Assembly: GCA_041398705.1 (NCBI GenBank)
Contig: JAWKUI010000002.1
Location: 248,001-312,000 of the forward strand
DNA from: NORP259 sp041398705
Lineage (GTDB): Bacteria > Planctomycetota > UBA1135 > GCA-002686595
Direction: 5' to 3'
DNA: 64,000 bases
Translations under genes and position numbers: made by a program
The notes under the pieces: generated by a model
The model's input: only the letters and a program-made list of their open reading frames with translations
Databases searched by the model: none
What the model was told of the DNA's origin: nothing
Shown here: positions 57,108 through 64,000 of the stretch, one piece after another
Numbering within the stretch: position 1 is the stretch's first letter
Layout: every line of letters starts with the position of its first letter

Positions 57108-58121
57108 CTACTGAGCGATCGGCGCGAACGCTTCCGGCGTATCCTCAAAGGACTCGAGCTGGATCTCCACGTCGAGGTCGAGCGGCCCCACGGGCACCAT
57201 GCCCTCGATCTTCACCGGAACCCCGGTGGCCTCGTGCAGCCAGACGCTTAGGGTGCCGTGGATTCCGAAAAGACCTTTGAAGTCCTTCATGTCCTCTTTG
57301 CCCTCCGGCGTGCGCGGATCGAGCTTGACGGCGCGGCAGGCGAACTTGCCCGCCGGCACTTCGATTTCCGCCCGTTCACCGAGGGACATCGTCAGGTCCC
57401 ACCAACCGTCCTTGTCGATCAGCGGGAAGTCCAACCGTTCGGTGCCCGCCCGCACCATTTCGCGCGCCATGAAGATCGCGCTGATCATGTCGAGCCCACC
57501 GGCCGGAATCGGCTGCATCTTCGGTGTATCCCAATCGCGATGTTCGCCGCGCTTGCAACCGGAGCAGTGGTGCTCGTCCGAGAAGGGGTTCTGCACGAAG
57601 TGCTCACGCCGTTCGCAGAACTGGCAGTGGCGGTCGCGGCGGTACCAGGACATCGGCTTGCCGTTGCGCGTGCCGTACATGACCTCGCGGCGCCGGTTCT
57701 CGGTACCTGCCTGGTAGTCGTGCACGATCACCTGCGGCCATTCCTGCGGCAGGATGCGCGCGTCGATCAGGTGCTCGAGGTCGTATCCGAGGTACCCGCC
57801 ACTCGCCTGGGCGCGGATGTACCCCTTGAGCTTCTTGCTCGCTTCGACGGATTCACCCGGGCGCGGTAGGCCGCTGCGGTATTCCTCGACGAGCGACGTC
57901 ATCACGAAGCTGCCCACGCGCGTCTTGCCGATCAGCGCCACGTCGACCTGGACCTTGAAATCCAGCCGCTCTTTGGCCGGCACGTACAACACATGCTCGA
58001 CGTCGCCGATCTGGATCGAAAGGTGTCCGTCGCGCTTCGCGGACTCCTGGGGGGCGGCGGGCTCGGGTGCGGTCTGCACGGCCAGGGCCAGGACCAGCGG
58101 CATCAGGAAGGTAGGCAGCAT
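57108..58121 (-). CDS. Exported DUF3108-type protein with zinc-ribbon insert
   Basis: A 337-residue protein with a signal peptide (LPTFLMPLVLALAVQTAP). Its beta-rich body resembles DUF3108 proteins: DFKVQVDVALIGKTRVGSF, SRT-like strands, and the late EVPAGKFACRAVKLDPRTPEG with VWLHEATGVPVKIEG, read as blocks. In the middle is a four-cysteine cluster, C-Q-F-C and C-S-G-C about 18 residues apart with extra histidines between, which looks like a zinc ribbon inserted in the fold. Such a cluster is unusual in an exported protein. Function of the family is not established. The ATG at 58121 gives the best signal peptide. Confidence 0.7.
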   Translation of the reverse strand: MLPTFLMPLVLALAVQTAPEPAAPQESAKRDGHLSIQIGDVEHVLYVPAKERLDFKVQVDVALIGKTRVGSFVMTSLVEEYRSGLPRPGESVEASKKLKGYIRAQASGGYLGYDLEHLIDARILPQEWPQVIVHDYQAGTENRRREVMYGTRNGKPMSWYRRDRHCQFCERREHFVQNPFSDEHHCSGCKRGEHRDWDTPKMQPIPAGGLDMISAIFMAREMVRAGTERLDFPLIDKDGWWDLTMSLGERAEIEVPAGKFACRAVKLDPRTPEGKEDMKDFKGLFGIHGTLSVWLHEATGVPVKIEGMVPVGPLDLDVEIQLESFEDTPEAFAPIAQ

Positions 58122-58158
58122 GGGCGTATCGACGGGGGAGAGCTTTGGAGAACGCGGA

Positions 58159-59202
58159 TCAAGACGGGTAGCGACTGTGCTGCAAGCGCTCCTCGGCCAT
58201 GCGACGGGCGACGCGCATCGGGGACGAATCCGAGCCCCTGGCCGCATCCAACACCGCCGTTACCACCCCGGCCACCCGGTCCCCGATAGCGGACACGGGC
58301 TCACGGCGTCCTTCCAAGTGAAAAATGGCACCCCGGATGAGGGCTCCACTGTTCAGTACGAAATCCGGGACATACAGCACGCCGCGGGCATGTAGCCGAT
58401 CCCCGTGCAAAGTTCTAGCGAGCACGTTGTTGGCCGCCCCAGCCACCACCCGGGCCTGCAGGCGCTCCAAGGACAGGTCGTGCAACAGCCCCCCCATCGC
58501 ACACGGGGCAAACACGTCGCAGCGGGCCCCGAGCACGTCGTTGGGATCCATGCCTTCGATGCCGAGCTCATCCACCGCCCGCTGCAGGCGATCGGGGTCC
58601 ATGTCCGCCCCTGCCACCTCGGCACCCGCCGCCATCAGGCGCTGCGCCAGGGCCCAGCCGACCGCTCCCAATCCCTGGATCACCACCCGCCGCGAAGGCC
58701 AATCCACGTCCCCGTCGAGGTGCTGCAGCGCCGCCTGCATGCCCCGGAAGACCCCTTCCGCGGTGCACGCCTCGAGCTCCCCCGGCCCCTCCGGCCCCGG
58801 ATCGGTGGCGAAAGCCGTCTCCCCGACCACCTGCGCCAGGTCCACGTCGCGGGTGCCCACGTCGGGCCCCGCGTAGTACCGCCCCGCCATACGCTCGACG
58901 GTGCGCCCCAAGGCGCGATACCCACGCTTCCAATCCACGTCGGGATCATCGAGCAGCACGGTCTTGGCTCCACCCGCCGGCAGGCCCGCCAGGGCGCACT
59001 TGTACGTCATGGCCCGGGCCAGCCGCAGGCAGTCCATGATGCCCTCGGCCTCCGAACGGTACTCGTACCGCCGAATTCCCCCGAAAGCCGGTCCCGCGGA
59101 GGTGTCGTGGATCGCAATCCACCCCCGCAGACCCGATTCCCGGTCGTGCAGGGCCAGAACCTCCTCGAACCCCTCCCGGGCCATCGCATCCAGCAAGTGC
59201 AT
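58159..59202 (-). CDS. Leucine dehydrogenase-like Glu/Leu/Phe/Val dehydrogenase
   Basis: A 347-residue NAD-dependent amino acid dehydrogenase that interconverts a branched-chain amino acid and its keto acid with ammonia. The catalytic lysine region is MTYKCALAGLPAGGAKTVL, the aspartate strand YYAGPDVGTRDVDL, and the NAD-binding fold VVIQGLGAVGWALAQRL. Length and the opening HDRESGLRGWIAIHDTSAGPAFGG match leucine/valine dehydrogenases better than glutamate dehydrogenases. The ATG at 59202 directly follows a TACGCT box by six bases, which suggests a leaderless message. Confidence 0.9.
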   Translation of the reverse strand: MHLLDAMAREGFEEVLALHDRESGLRGWIAIHDTSAGPAFGGIRRYEYRSEAEGIMDCLRLARAMTYKCALAGLPAGGAKTVLLDDPDVDWKRGYRALGRTVERMAGRYYAGPDVGTRDVDLAQVVGETAFATDPGPEGPGELEACTAEGVFRGMQAALQHLDGDVDWPSRRVVIQGLGAVGWALAQRLMAAGAEVAGADMDPDRLQRAVDELGIEGMDPNDVLGARCDVFAPCAMGGLLHDLSLERLQARVVAGAANNVLARTLHGDRLHARGVLYVPDFVLNSGALIRGAIFHLEGRREPVSAIGDRVAGVVTAVLDAARGSDSSPMRVARRMAEERLQHSRYPS

Positions 59203-59208
59203 GGCCCC

Positions 59209-59214
59209 AGCGTA
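59209..59214 (-). promoter_or_regulatory. -10-like box (TACGCT) of the dehydrogenase gene, leaderless spacing
   Basis: On the minus strand TACGCT is followed by GGGGCC and the ATG at 59202. It matches the TANNNT pattern with the same six-base gap seen elsewhere. Confidence 0.45.
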
Positions 59215-59418
59215 CGGTGCGCCCCCCCCGGAACTCACCTGCCGGGGAGGGAAATCGCAGTCCGGCGGGGCGCGGAGAGGGGCACGCGGGCGCAAAAGCT
59301 TGGGCCCGGGCAGCAGACCGGTACACTGGACGGCCTGGACCCGGAAGGCCCACCCTTCCCGGCCCCCCTGGCACAGGCGGGGCGGAAGATCCCGCTACGC
59401 CGCCCGTACCCGATACCT

Positions 59419-60405
59419 ATGAAACCCTCCCCCCGCCCCTGGGCCCACGTCGCCGGCCTGCTGCTCCTCTGCCTTTTCAGCGCCTGCGCCAGTTCCAGCT
59501 CCGACAAGCAGGACAAGCCCAAGCGCCGCTTCACCGAACCCACGATCACCACCACCGGCGGCGCCGTCGGCACGGGCGATGTGAACGTGCTCTTCCTGGA
59601 GCTCAACGCGCAGCTCGAGAACTGGAACAAGCTGTTCATCAACCAGACCGCCAAGGCCGACGAGAACCGCGCCCGGGCCCTGCGGGAAGAACTGACCTAC
59701 AAGTCGAGCCGCTACCAGGTCGACTTGATCGAAGCCTTGGAAACCGGCCCGCCCCGCCGCCGGCAGATCGCCGCCCTGGCCTTGGGCTTCAGCGAACCGC
59801 GCGACTTCCCCTCCGATAAGGGGGAACCCACCCGCGCCCACCGCGTTCCGCCGGAAGGCCCGCTAGTGGCTGCCCTCAACGACTCCGTGCCCGACGTGGT
59901 CGGCAACGCGGCGTTCGCCCTCGGGCTCAAAGCCAGCGCCACGATCCCCACGCGCCGCCTGCAGGAACTGCTCTCCACTTCGGAGCACGCCAAGATCCGC
60001 ATCAACGCCGCCTGGGCCCTGAACCAACTCACGAAAGCCGGTGCCGATGTGACCGGAATCGATCCGATCGCGCGGCGCGCCCTGTCTGACACCGAAGCCG
60101 GAGTGCGACTGCAGGCGGCGCTGATCCTGGCCCAACGCAAGGATCCCGAGTCCATCCTCGGACTCGCAGGACTGCTGCGCGATGAGGTCAACTTGCCCGC
60201 CGCCGGGGCCGCCCGCTCCCTCGCCTACATCGGCAGCCGCGTGCTCGAGTTGAAAGGCCCGTGCGCCCGCGCCTTGGCTGGCGCGCTCGCCGATGTGCGC
60301 CCCGAAATCCGCGAGGTGATCATGAGCAACCTGATCGTGCTCGCCGATCGCAACTACGGCGAAGACGTGGAAGAGTGGCAACGCTGGGCCGCGCGTTTCC
60401 CCTGA
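59419..60405 (+). CDS. HEAT-repeat lipoprotein
   Basis: A 328-residue protein with a lipoprotein signal ending in LFSAC (C23) and a serine-rich tether. After a helical segment (LFLELNAQLENWNKLFINQT) there are at least five HEAT/armadillo-like helix pairs: RRRQIAALALGFSE, VVGNAAFALGLKA, AKIRINAAWALNQLT, AGVRLQAALILAQRKD and AAGAARSLAYIGSRV. Such repeats bind other proteins; the partner is unknown. The start at 59419 was chosen because it gives the signal peptide. A TACACT box lies at 59322-59327. It is followed 28 bases later by another lipoprotein gene. Confidence 0.78.
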   Translation: MKPSPRPWAHVAGLLLLCLFSACASSSSDKQDKPKRRFTEPTITTTGGAVGTGDVNVLFLELNAQLENWNKLFINQTAKADENRARALREELTYKSSRYQVDLIEALETGPPRRRQIAALALGFSEPRDFPSDKGEPTRAHRVPPEGPLVAALNDSVPDVVGNAAFALGLKASATIPTRRLQELLSTSEHAKIRINAAWALNQLTKAGADVTGIDPIARRALSDTEAGVRLQAALILAQRKDPESILGLAGLLRDEVNLPAAGAARSLAYIGSRVLELKGPCARALAGALADVRPEIREVIMSNLIVLADRNYGEDVEEWQRWAARFP

Positions 60406-60433
60406 TTGCGCTTCGATTCCGCCCGTTTCGCCA

Positions 60434-61240
60434 ATGAGCACCTCCGACCCCCACGCCCAGCCGGTGCCCCCCACCCGCCGCGTGGGGGTCGTCGTTTGTA
60501 TGCTGCTCGCAGCCTGCGGCGCCGATCCGAAACCCGGACCGGCGATTCCATCGGAAGCACCGTCCGCACCCGGTGCATCCGCTGGCCTGTCCCCCACGCC
60601 CGAACCGGGCCAGGCCCCCCAGCGCGAATTCGTCTGCGTGCAAAGTCGTTCGCGCGTTGAGTACGCGGCGTCCCCCGGGGATCCGCACCAACTCGATTTC
60701 ACCCTCGGCGACCGGCAACACGCGCGCCTGCGCCTCGCCGCCGGCCCGTCGGATCTGGGTCGCCGGATCCTGCAGCACTTGAGCGACGGCCAGGCGTTCG
60801 GCACCGATCCGCAGACGGCCACGAGCGCGCCCCTGACCCCGGAAGCCACGGCCGCGTTGCTCGCCCAGACCCGGTTGCGCGCGGTCCTGTTCGGTTGGGC
60901 GACAGACCAGATGCCGGCCGATTCCTCCACGACGGAAGATCGCCGGGCCGAGGAATTCGGTGACGGATCCGGCGCTTGGTTTGCGCTGGAACCGGGGACA
61001 TCGGGTCCGACCTGGCTTCGCTTGCGGAGCGCGGAGGGGGCCCTGATCCTGGGCTTCGAGAACTTGGCTTGGGCGGATGGCAAACCCACGTCGTGGGAGG
61101 TGCATTCGCCGGCCGGAATGCTGTGGCGGGAAGAGCTGACCGAGCTGCGCCAGAACCTGCGTTTGGGGGCGCCCTTCTTCCTGCCCACCGACCAGCGCGA
61201 GCACCTGGGCAAAACGGAAACCCGGCCCCAGCCCCGCTGA
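60434..61240 (+). CDS. Hypothetical lipoprotein
   Basis: A 268-residue protein I do not recognise. Residues 1-28 form an unusual lipoprotein signal: 16 polar residues, then VGVVVCMLLAAC with the lipobox cysteine at 28. The mature part has alternating strands (QLDFTLGDRQHARLRLAAG, WFALEPGTSGPTWLRLRSAEG) and no clear catalytic motif. An ATG inside the signal (VCM) would be too short a start. It lies just after the HEAT lipoprotein and may share its message. A 12-bp hairpin follows the stop. Confidence 0.6.
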   Translation: MSTSDPHAQPVPPTRRVGVVVCMLLAACGADPKPGPAIPSEAPSAPGASAGLSPTPEPGQAPQREFVCVQSRSRVEYAASPGDPHQLDFTLGDRQHARLRLAAGPSDLGRRILQHLSDGQAFGTDPQTATSAPLTPEATAALLAQTRLRAVLFGWATDQMPADSSTTEDRRAEEFGDGSGAWFALEPGTSGPTWLRLRSAEGALILGFENLAWADGKPTSWEVHSPAGMLWREELTELRQNLRLGAPFFLPTDQREHLGKTETRPQPR

Positions 61241-61245
61241 GTGCT

Positions 61246-61280
61246 CCCCAGGGAGGAACCCGGGGGTGTCCTCCCTGGGG
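61246..61280 (+). terminator. Possible terminator hairpin
   Basis: A perfect 12-bp stem (61246-61257 with 61269-61280) with an 11-base loop follows the hypothetical lipoprotein gene by five bases. The tail has no T-run. Confidence 0.5.
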
Positions 61281-61455
61281 GACAGGGGTTCAAGCGATCG
61301 CGCCGCGCGGCGCCCCGGCCCGGAGCAATACAGCGTAAGTAGCTACGCTGCAAGCACTTGCATTCCAGTTGAGTTTCCCCCTCGGCAACCCTCTTCCTGG
61401 CCAGAGATTTGCACGGATGGGGCGTGGGTCCGCTCCCCCTCAGGAGGACAGCCAT

Positions 61456-63585
61456 ATGAAACGATCCCTCACCCTGCTGGGCATCCTCGCCCTGGTCCTG
61501 ACCGCTGGCGTGCAAACCGCTGCGGCCGGAAGTGCGTCCCCTTCCAACGCGGAGGCCGCCCAGGAGCGCCAACGGCCTTCCTCCCAGCGCCCGAGTTCGC
61601 GCCCGGCCCCGTCCTCGCGGCCCGCGCCGACCTCTCGCCCTGCGCCCACTTCGCGGCCTGCCCCCACGTCCCGGCCTGCGCCGAGCGCCCGCCCTGCGCC
61701 CACGTCGCGACCCGCGCCCCAGCCGAGTTCGCGCCCGGCCCCCACGTCGCGCCCCCAGCCGAGCGCCCGCCCGGCCAGCAGCCCCGCGCAACGTCCGTCG
61801 GTGCAACCTTCCTCGCAGCCCTCGAGCCGCCCGGTGACCCCGAGCAGCAGCCGCCCGGCCACCCCGAGCGGCACCGATCGTACGCGTCCGTCGGGCAACT
61901 CCAGCCGACCGATCCCGCCGGCCACCCCCGGAACCTCGGGTCGCCCGGCTATCGTGCCCACCACCCCTGCCGGGACCGGCACGCGTACGCGCACCCAACA
62001 ACCGGCCGCGCGTCCGAGCACTCCCGTGACTCCGACCTCCCGTCCGTCGGTGCCCCGGGTGAATGAACCTTCCGCCCTGTCGCGCGCCCGCCAACGGGCC
62101 CAGGAAGAAGCGAACAACCGCCGCGGCGGCATCGTGCCGAGCCAAGGCGACCGCACGCGCACGGGCCTAGTACCGAGCGACAACAGTCGCACCCGCAACG
62201 AGCGCCCGAACCAAGGCGTGGACACCGGCAAGTCTGGCAACCTCGGATCGGGCCGGCTGCAGGCCGCGCGCACCACGCGCCGTCCTTCCGCCGCCACCGA
62301 GAGCAAGGTCCCGGGCAACACCTCCGGCACCGGTTCGACCGGCTTGCGCCCCAGCGATCCCACCGGTTCGCAGCGGCCGAGCGCGGGTCCCGTAAAGCCC
62401 GATGGCAGCAAACCCGACGGCATCCGTCCGGGTGGTAGCTCCGGTGCGGGCCGCCCCGACTCCGGGCGCCCGAGCGGCGGCCGTCCGTCGGCGGATACTG
62501 CGAAGGCCAACCGCGATCGCTACCTGAGCGCCACCGGTTCGCGCCGCCCGTCGGCCGGCACCGGCATCACTCCGGGCAGCGGCACCACCACGGCCCGCAA
62601 CCGCGGGGACTTCCGTCCGTCCTCCAACCCCGGCGTGAACCTGGGTACGGGCACCGGTGACATCACCGGGGGCTCGCACAACCACCGCTCGCTGTACCCG
62701 GGGTACGGCAACAACCACTGCTGGCAAGGCGGATCGCCTTGGTCGCACTACTACTGGAACTGGAACTACTGGGGTACCGGTTACGGATGGTGGTGGTGCC
62801 CGACCGCGTGGGTCACCAGCTACTGGTGGGATAGCTACTGGTACTACGGCGGCTACTGGCGCGTCGGTTACGTGCCCTCGTTCTACTACTACGGCCCGTT
62901 CACCCAACCGCACGACCAGATCGTGATCCAGGTTGTGCAGGAAAGCCCGGAGCCCGAAGTGATCGTCGTGCAGCAAGGCGAGGCGGTGCAACAACCCGCG
63001 CCGGAAGCCGAGCCGATGGCGCCGGTGGGCATGGCCCCCGCGCCCGCGCCCGCCTCCAGCGGTCTGAGCCGCGCCGCGGACTACTACCTCACCCTGGGTG
63101 ACCGCTCGTTCCGCGACGGTCGCTACAGCGATGCGGTGCATCACTACGGCAAGGCGGTCGAATACGCGCCCGGCGAAGGGGTCCTGTTCATGATCCTGTC
63201 CGATGCGTTGTTCGCCACCGGCGACTACCACTACGGAGCCTACGCCCTGCGGCGCGCGCTGGAGATCGACCCGGCCCTGGCCGAAATGCCGGGCAACAAG
63301 CGCAGCTGGTACGGCGTTCCCTCGGACCTGGATCTGCACCTGACGCGCGCCCGCACCTGGGTGCTGCAACATCCCGAAGACGACGATGCGCGTTTGATGC
63401 TCGCCGCCAACGAGATCTTCGTCGAGCGGCCCGAAGCGGCGATCGAACTGCTCGGCGGCGGTGCGCTGCACCCGATCGGGGAAACCACCGCGGGGCACTT
63501 GCTGATGGAACGCGCCCGCCAGGAACTGGCGAACCGCCAGAAGCAAGCGGGTGCTCCGGAGTTCGTGGTGGAACCGCTGAAGTAA
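61456..63585 (+). CDS. Exported repetitive SRPAPT protein with aromatic belt and TPR-like C-terminus
   Basis: A 709-residue exported protein with an AGGAGGA ribosome site seven bases before the ATG and a signal peptide (SLTLLGILALVLTAGVQTAAA). Residues 46-108 repeat SRPAPT/SARPAP units, and proline/serine/arginine-rich disordered sequence continues to about 410. Residues ~417-483 are extremely rich in tyrosine and tryptophan (SHYYWNWNYWGTGYGWWWC, then YWWDSYWYYGGYWRVGY). The C-terminal ~180 residues contain a TPR-like pair (LSRAADYYLTLGDRSFRDGRY, then LSDALFATGDYHYGAYALRR). The arginine-rich repeats would suit binding to an acidic polymer at the cell surface, but this is inference. Confidence 0.75.
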   Translation: MKRSLTLLGILALVLTAGVQTAAAGSASPSNAEAAQERQRPSSQRPSSRPAPSSRPAPTSRPAPTSRPAPTSRPAPSARPAPTSRPAPQPSSRPAPTSRPQPSARPASSPAQRPSVQPSSQPSSRPVTPSSSRPATPSGTDRTRPSGNSSRPIPPATPGTSGRPAIVPTTPAGTGTRTRTQQPAARPSTPVTPTSRPSVPRVNEPSALSRARQRAQEEANNRRGGIVPSQGDRTRTGLVPSDNSRTRNERPNQGVDTGKSGNLGSGRLQAARTTRRPSAATESKVPGNTSGTGSTGLRPSDPTGSQRPSAGPVKPDGSKPDGIRPGGSSGAGRPDSGRPSGGRPSADTAKANRDRYLSATGSRRPSAGTGITPGSGTTTARNRGDFRPSSNPGVNLGTGTGDITGGSHNHRSLYPGYGNNHCWQGGSPWSHYYWNWNYWGTGYGWWWCPTAWVTSYWWDSYWYYGGYWRVGYVPSFYYYGPFTQPHDQIVIQVVQESPEPEVIVVQQGEAVQQPAPEAEPMAPVGMAPAPAPASSGLSRAADYYLTLGDRSFRDGRYSDAVHHYGKAVEYAPGEGVLFMILSDALFATGDYHYGAYALRRALEIDPALAEMPGNKRSWYGVPSDLDLHLTRARTWVLQHPEDDDARLMLAANEIFVERPEAAIELLGGGALHPIGETTAGHLLMERARQELANRQKQAGAPEFVVEPLK
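61591..61779 (+). repeat. In-frame SRPAPT-type codon repeats
   Basis: Six- to eight-codon units encoding Ser-Arg-Pro-Ala-Pro-Thr/Ser follow each other with synonymous differences. The repeat is within the coding frame of the 709-residue protein. Confidence 0.8.
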
Positions 63586-63603
63586 GCGTGCTTCCAGAAA
63601 TGC

Positions 63604-63646
63604 GCGCGCCCGGAAGCCCCTAGGGGTTTTCGGGCGCGCTTGTTTT
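63604..63646 (+). terminator. Rho-independent terminator
   Basis: A 9-bp GC stem (63604-63612 with 63631-63639) is followed by TTGTTTT. It ends the SRPAPT gene and may also serve the convergent galK gene. Confidence 0.75.
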
Positions 63647-63666
63647 CACGGGAGAGTCGCGCTCGA

Positions 63667-64000
63667 TCAACCGATCAAGGTCTCACGGGGCCCTTCGTCC
63701 CCGTGGAACACCTCCACGCTGGGAACCCAGCCCTTCTCGTCCCGGTAGCGTTGCTGCACGTGCTCGACGACCTCTTGCACGCCCGCCGGATCCACCAGCA
63801 TGACGGTGCAACCGCCGAAGCCCGCGCCGGTGAGGCGGGACCCAAAGCAGGGCGCGCACTCGGTCGCTGCCTGCACGAGAAGGTCCAGCTCGGGACTCGA
63901 AACCTCGAACAGGTCGCGCAGGGAACGGTGCGTGGTGGTCATCAGCGCACCCAACTTCACGTAGTCGCCCTGCTCCAGCGCCTGGCGCGCCTGCATCGTG
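63667..64000 (-). CDS. galK: Galactokinase, C-terminal part (cut by the window end)
   Basis: The visible ~110 residues are the end of a GHMP-family kinase. The third GHMP motif GSRLTGAGFGGCTVML is clear, preceded by LGALMTTTHRSLRDLFEVSSPELD, which is typical of galactokinase (the second half of this block contacts the sugar). The start lies beyond base 64000; the methionine codon near 63996 is internal. Galactokinase makes galactose 1-phosphate from galactose and ATP for the Leloir pathway. No other gal gene is in the window. Confidence 0.88.
   Translation of the reverse strand, partial: TMQARQALEQGDYVKLGALMTTTHRSLRDLFEVSSPELDLLVQAATECAPCFGSRLTGAGFGGCTVMLVDPAGVQEVVEHVQQRYRDEKGWVPSVEVFHGDEGPRETLIG

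Noticed and set aside
61591..61779. Short direct repeats resembling a CRISPR array or tandem DNA repeat.
   Set aside because: The units are codon repeats within one open frame, differ by synonymous changes and have no unique spacers.

Overview
The window reads as about 64 kb of chromosome from a GC-rich, Gram-negative-type aerobic bacterium, most likely a member of the Planctomycetota. This placement is an inference. It rests on an ECF sigma factor fused to a membrane segment and a long C-terminal domain, an FG-GAP/UnbV lipoprotein, many lipobox and signal-peptide proteins, a fused CcoNO oxidase subunit, and a mix of Shine-Dalgarno-led and apparently leaderless genes. No insertion sequence, prophage, integrase, tRNA or CRISPR array was found, so the window looks like stable chromosome, with one possible accessory module at 45.3-50.9 kb.

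Layout. 1-13 kb: the start of an exported protein, a sigma-HEAT fusion, a glycoside hydrolase-like lipoprotein, a B12-type radical SAM enzyme, a 138-bp near-perfect palindrome, pdxA, and a coupled M16 peptidase-manC-ruvX operon, followed by DUF2071 and nitroreductase genes. 13-21 kb: a HIT protein and a hydrolase lacking its nucleophile, the RNase P RNA gene, a NUDIX-like protein coupled to a small LSm/SH3-like protein, an UnbV lipoprotein, a PAP2 phosphatase and an LptF/G permease. 21-33 kb: an AhpD-like gene with an in-frame TGA exactly at its redox cysteine (candidate selenoprotein), an M1 aminopeptidase, a HExxH protein, an alanine:sodium symporter, an EF-hand protein, mtnP, truD with an RGG-like tail, an RluA-type synthase and hpt.

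34-43 kb is a complete cbb3 oxidase locus: ccoNO fusion, ccoQ, a single-heme ccoP, ccoG (two apparent frameshifts in C runs), ccoH/FixH, a TauE/SafE protein, the copper ATPase ccoI and ccoS. 44-51 kb holds an ogt-type DNA repair gene and a four-gene operon made of a coiled-coil protein, two BrxC/BrxD-like P-loop ATPases and an Lhr-like helicase, with none of the other BREX genes. 51-57 kb has a secreted hydrolase, a ferredoxin-NADP reductase and a heme A block (cytochrome c, ctaA, ctaB, DUF420), followed by ygfZ. 57-64 kb has a DUF3108 protein with a zinc-ribbon insert, a leucine dehydrogenase-like enzyme, a HEAT lipoprotein, a repetitive SRPAPT surface protein and the 3' end of galK.

The strongest leads are the candidate selenoprotein, the minimal BREX-derived module, the long palindrome, and a recurrent TANNNT box exactly 6 nt before ATG that implies leaderless transcription of several genes.
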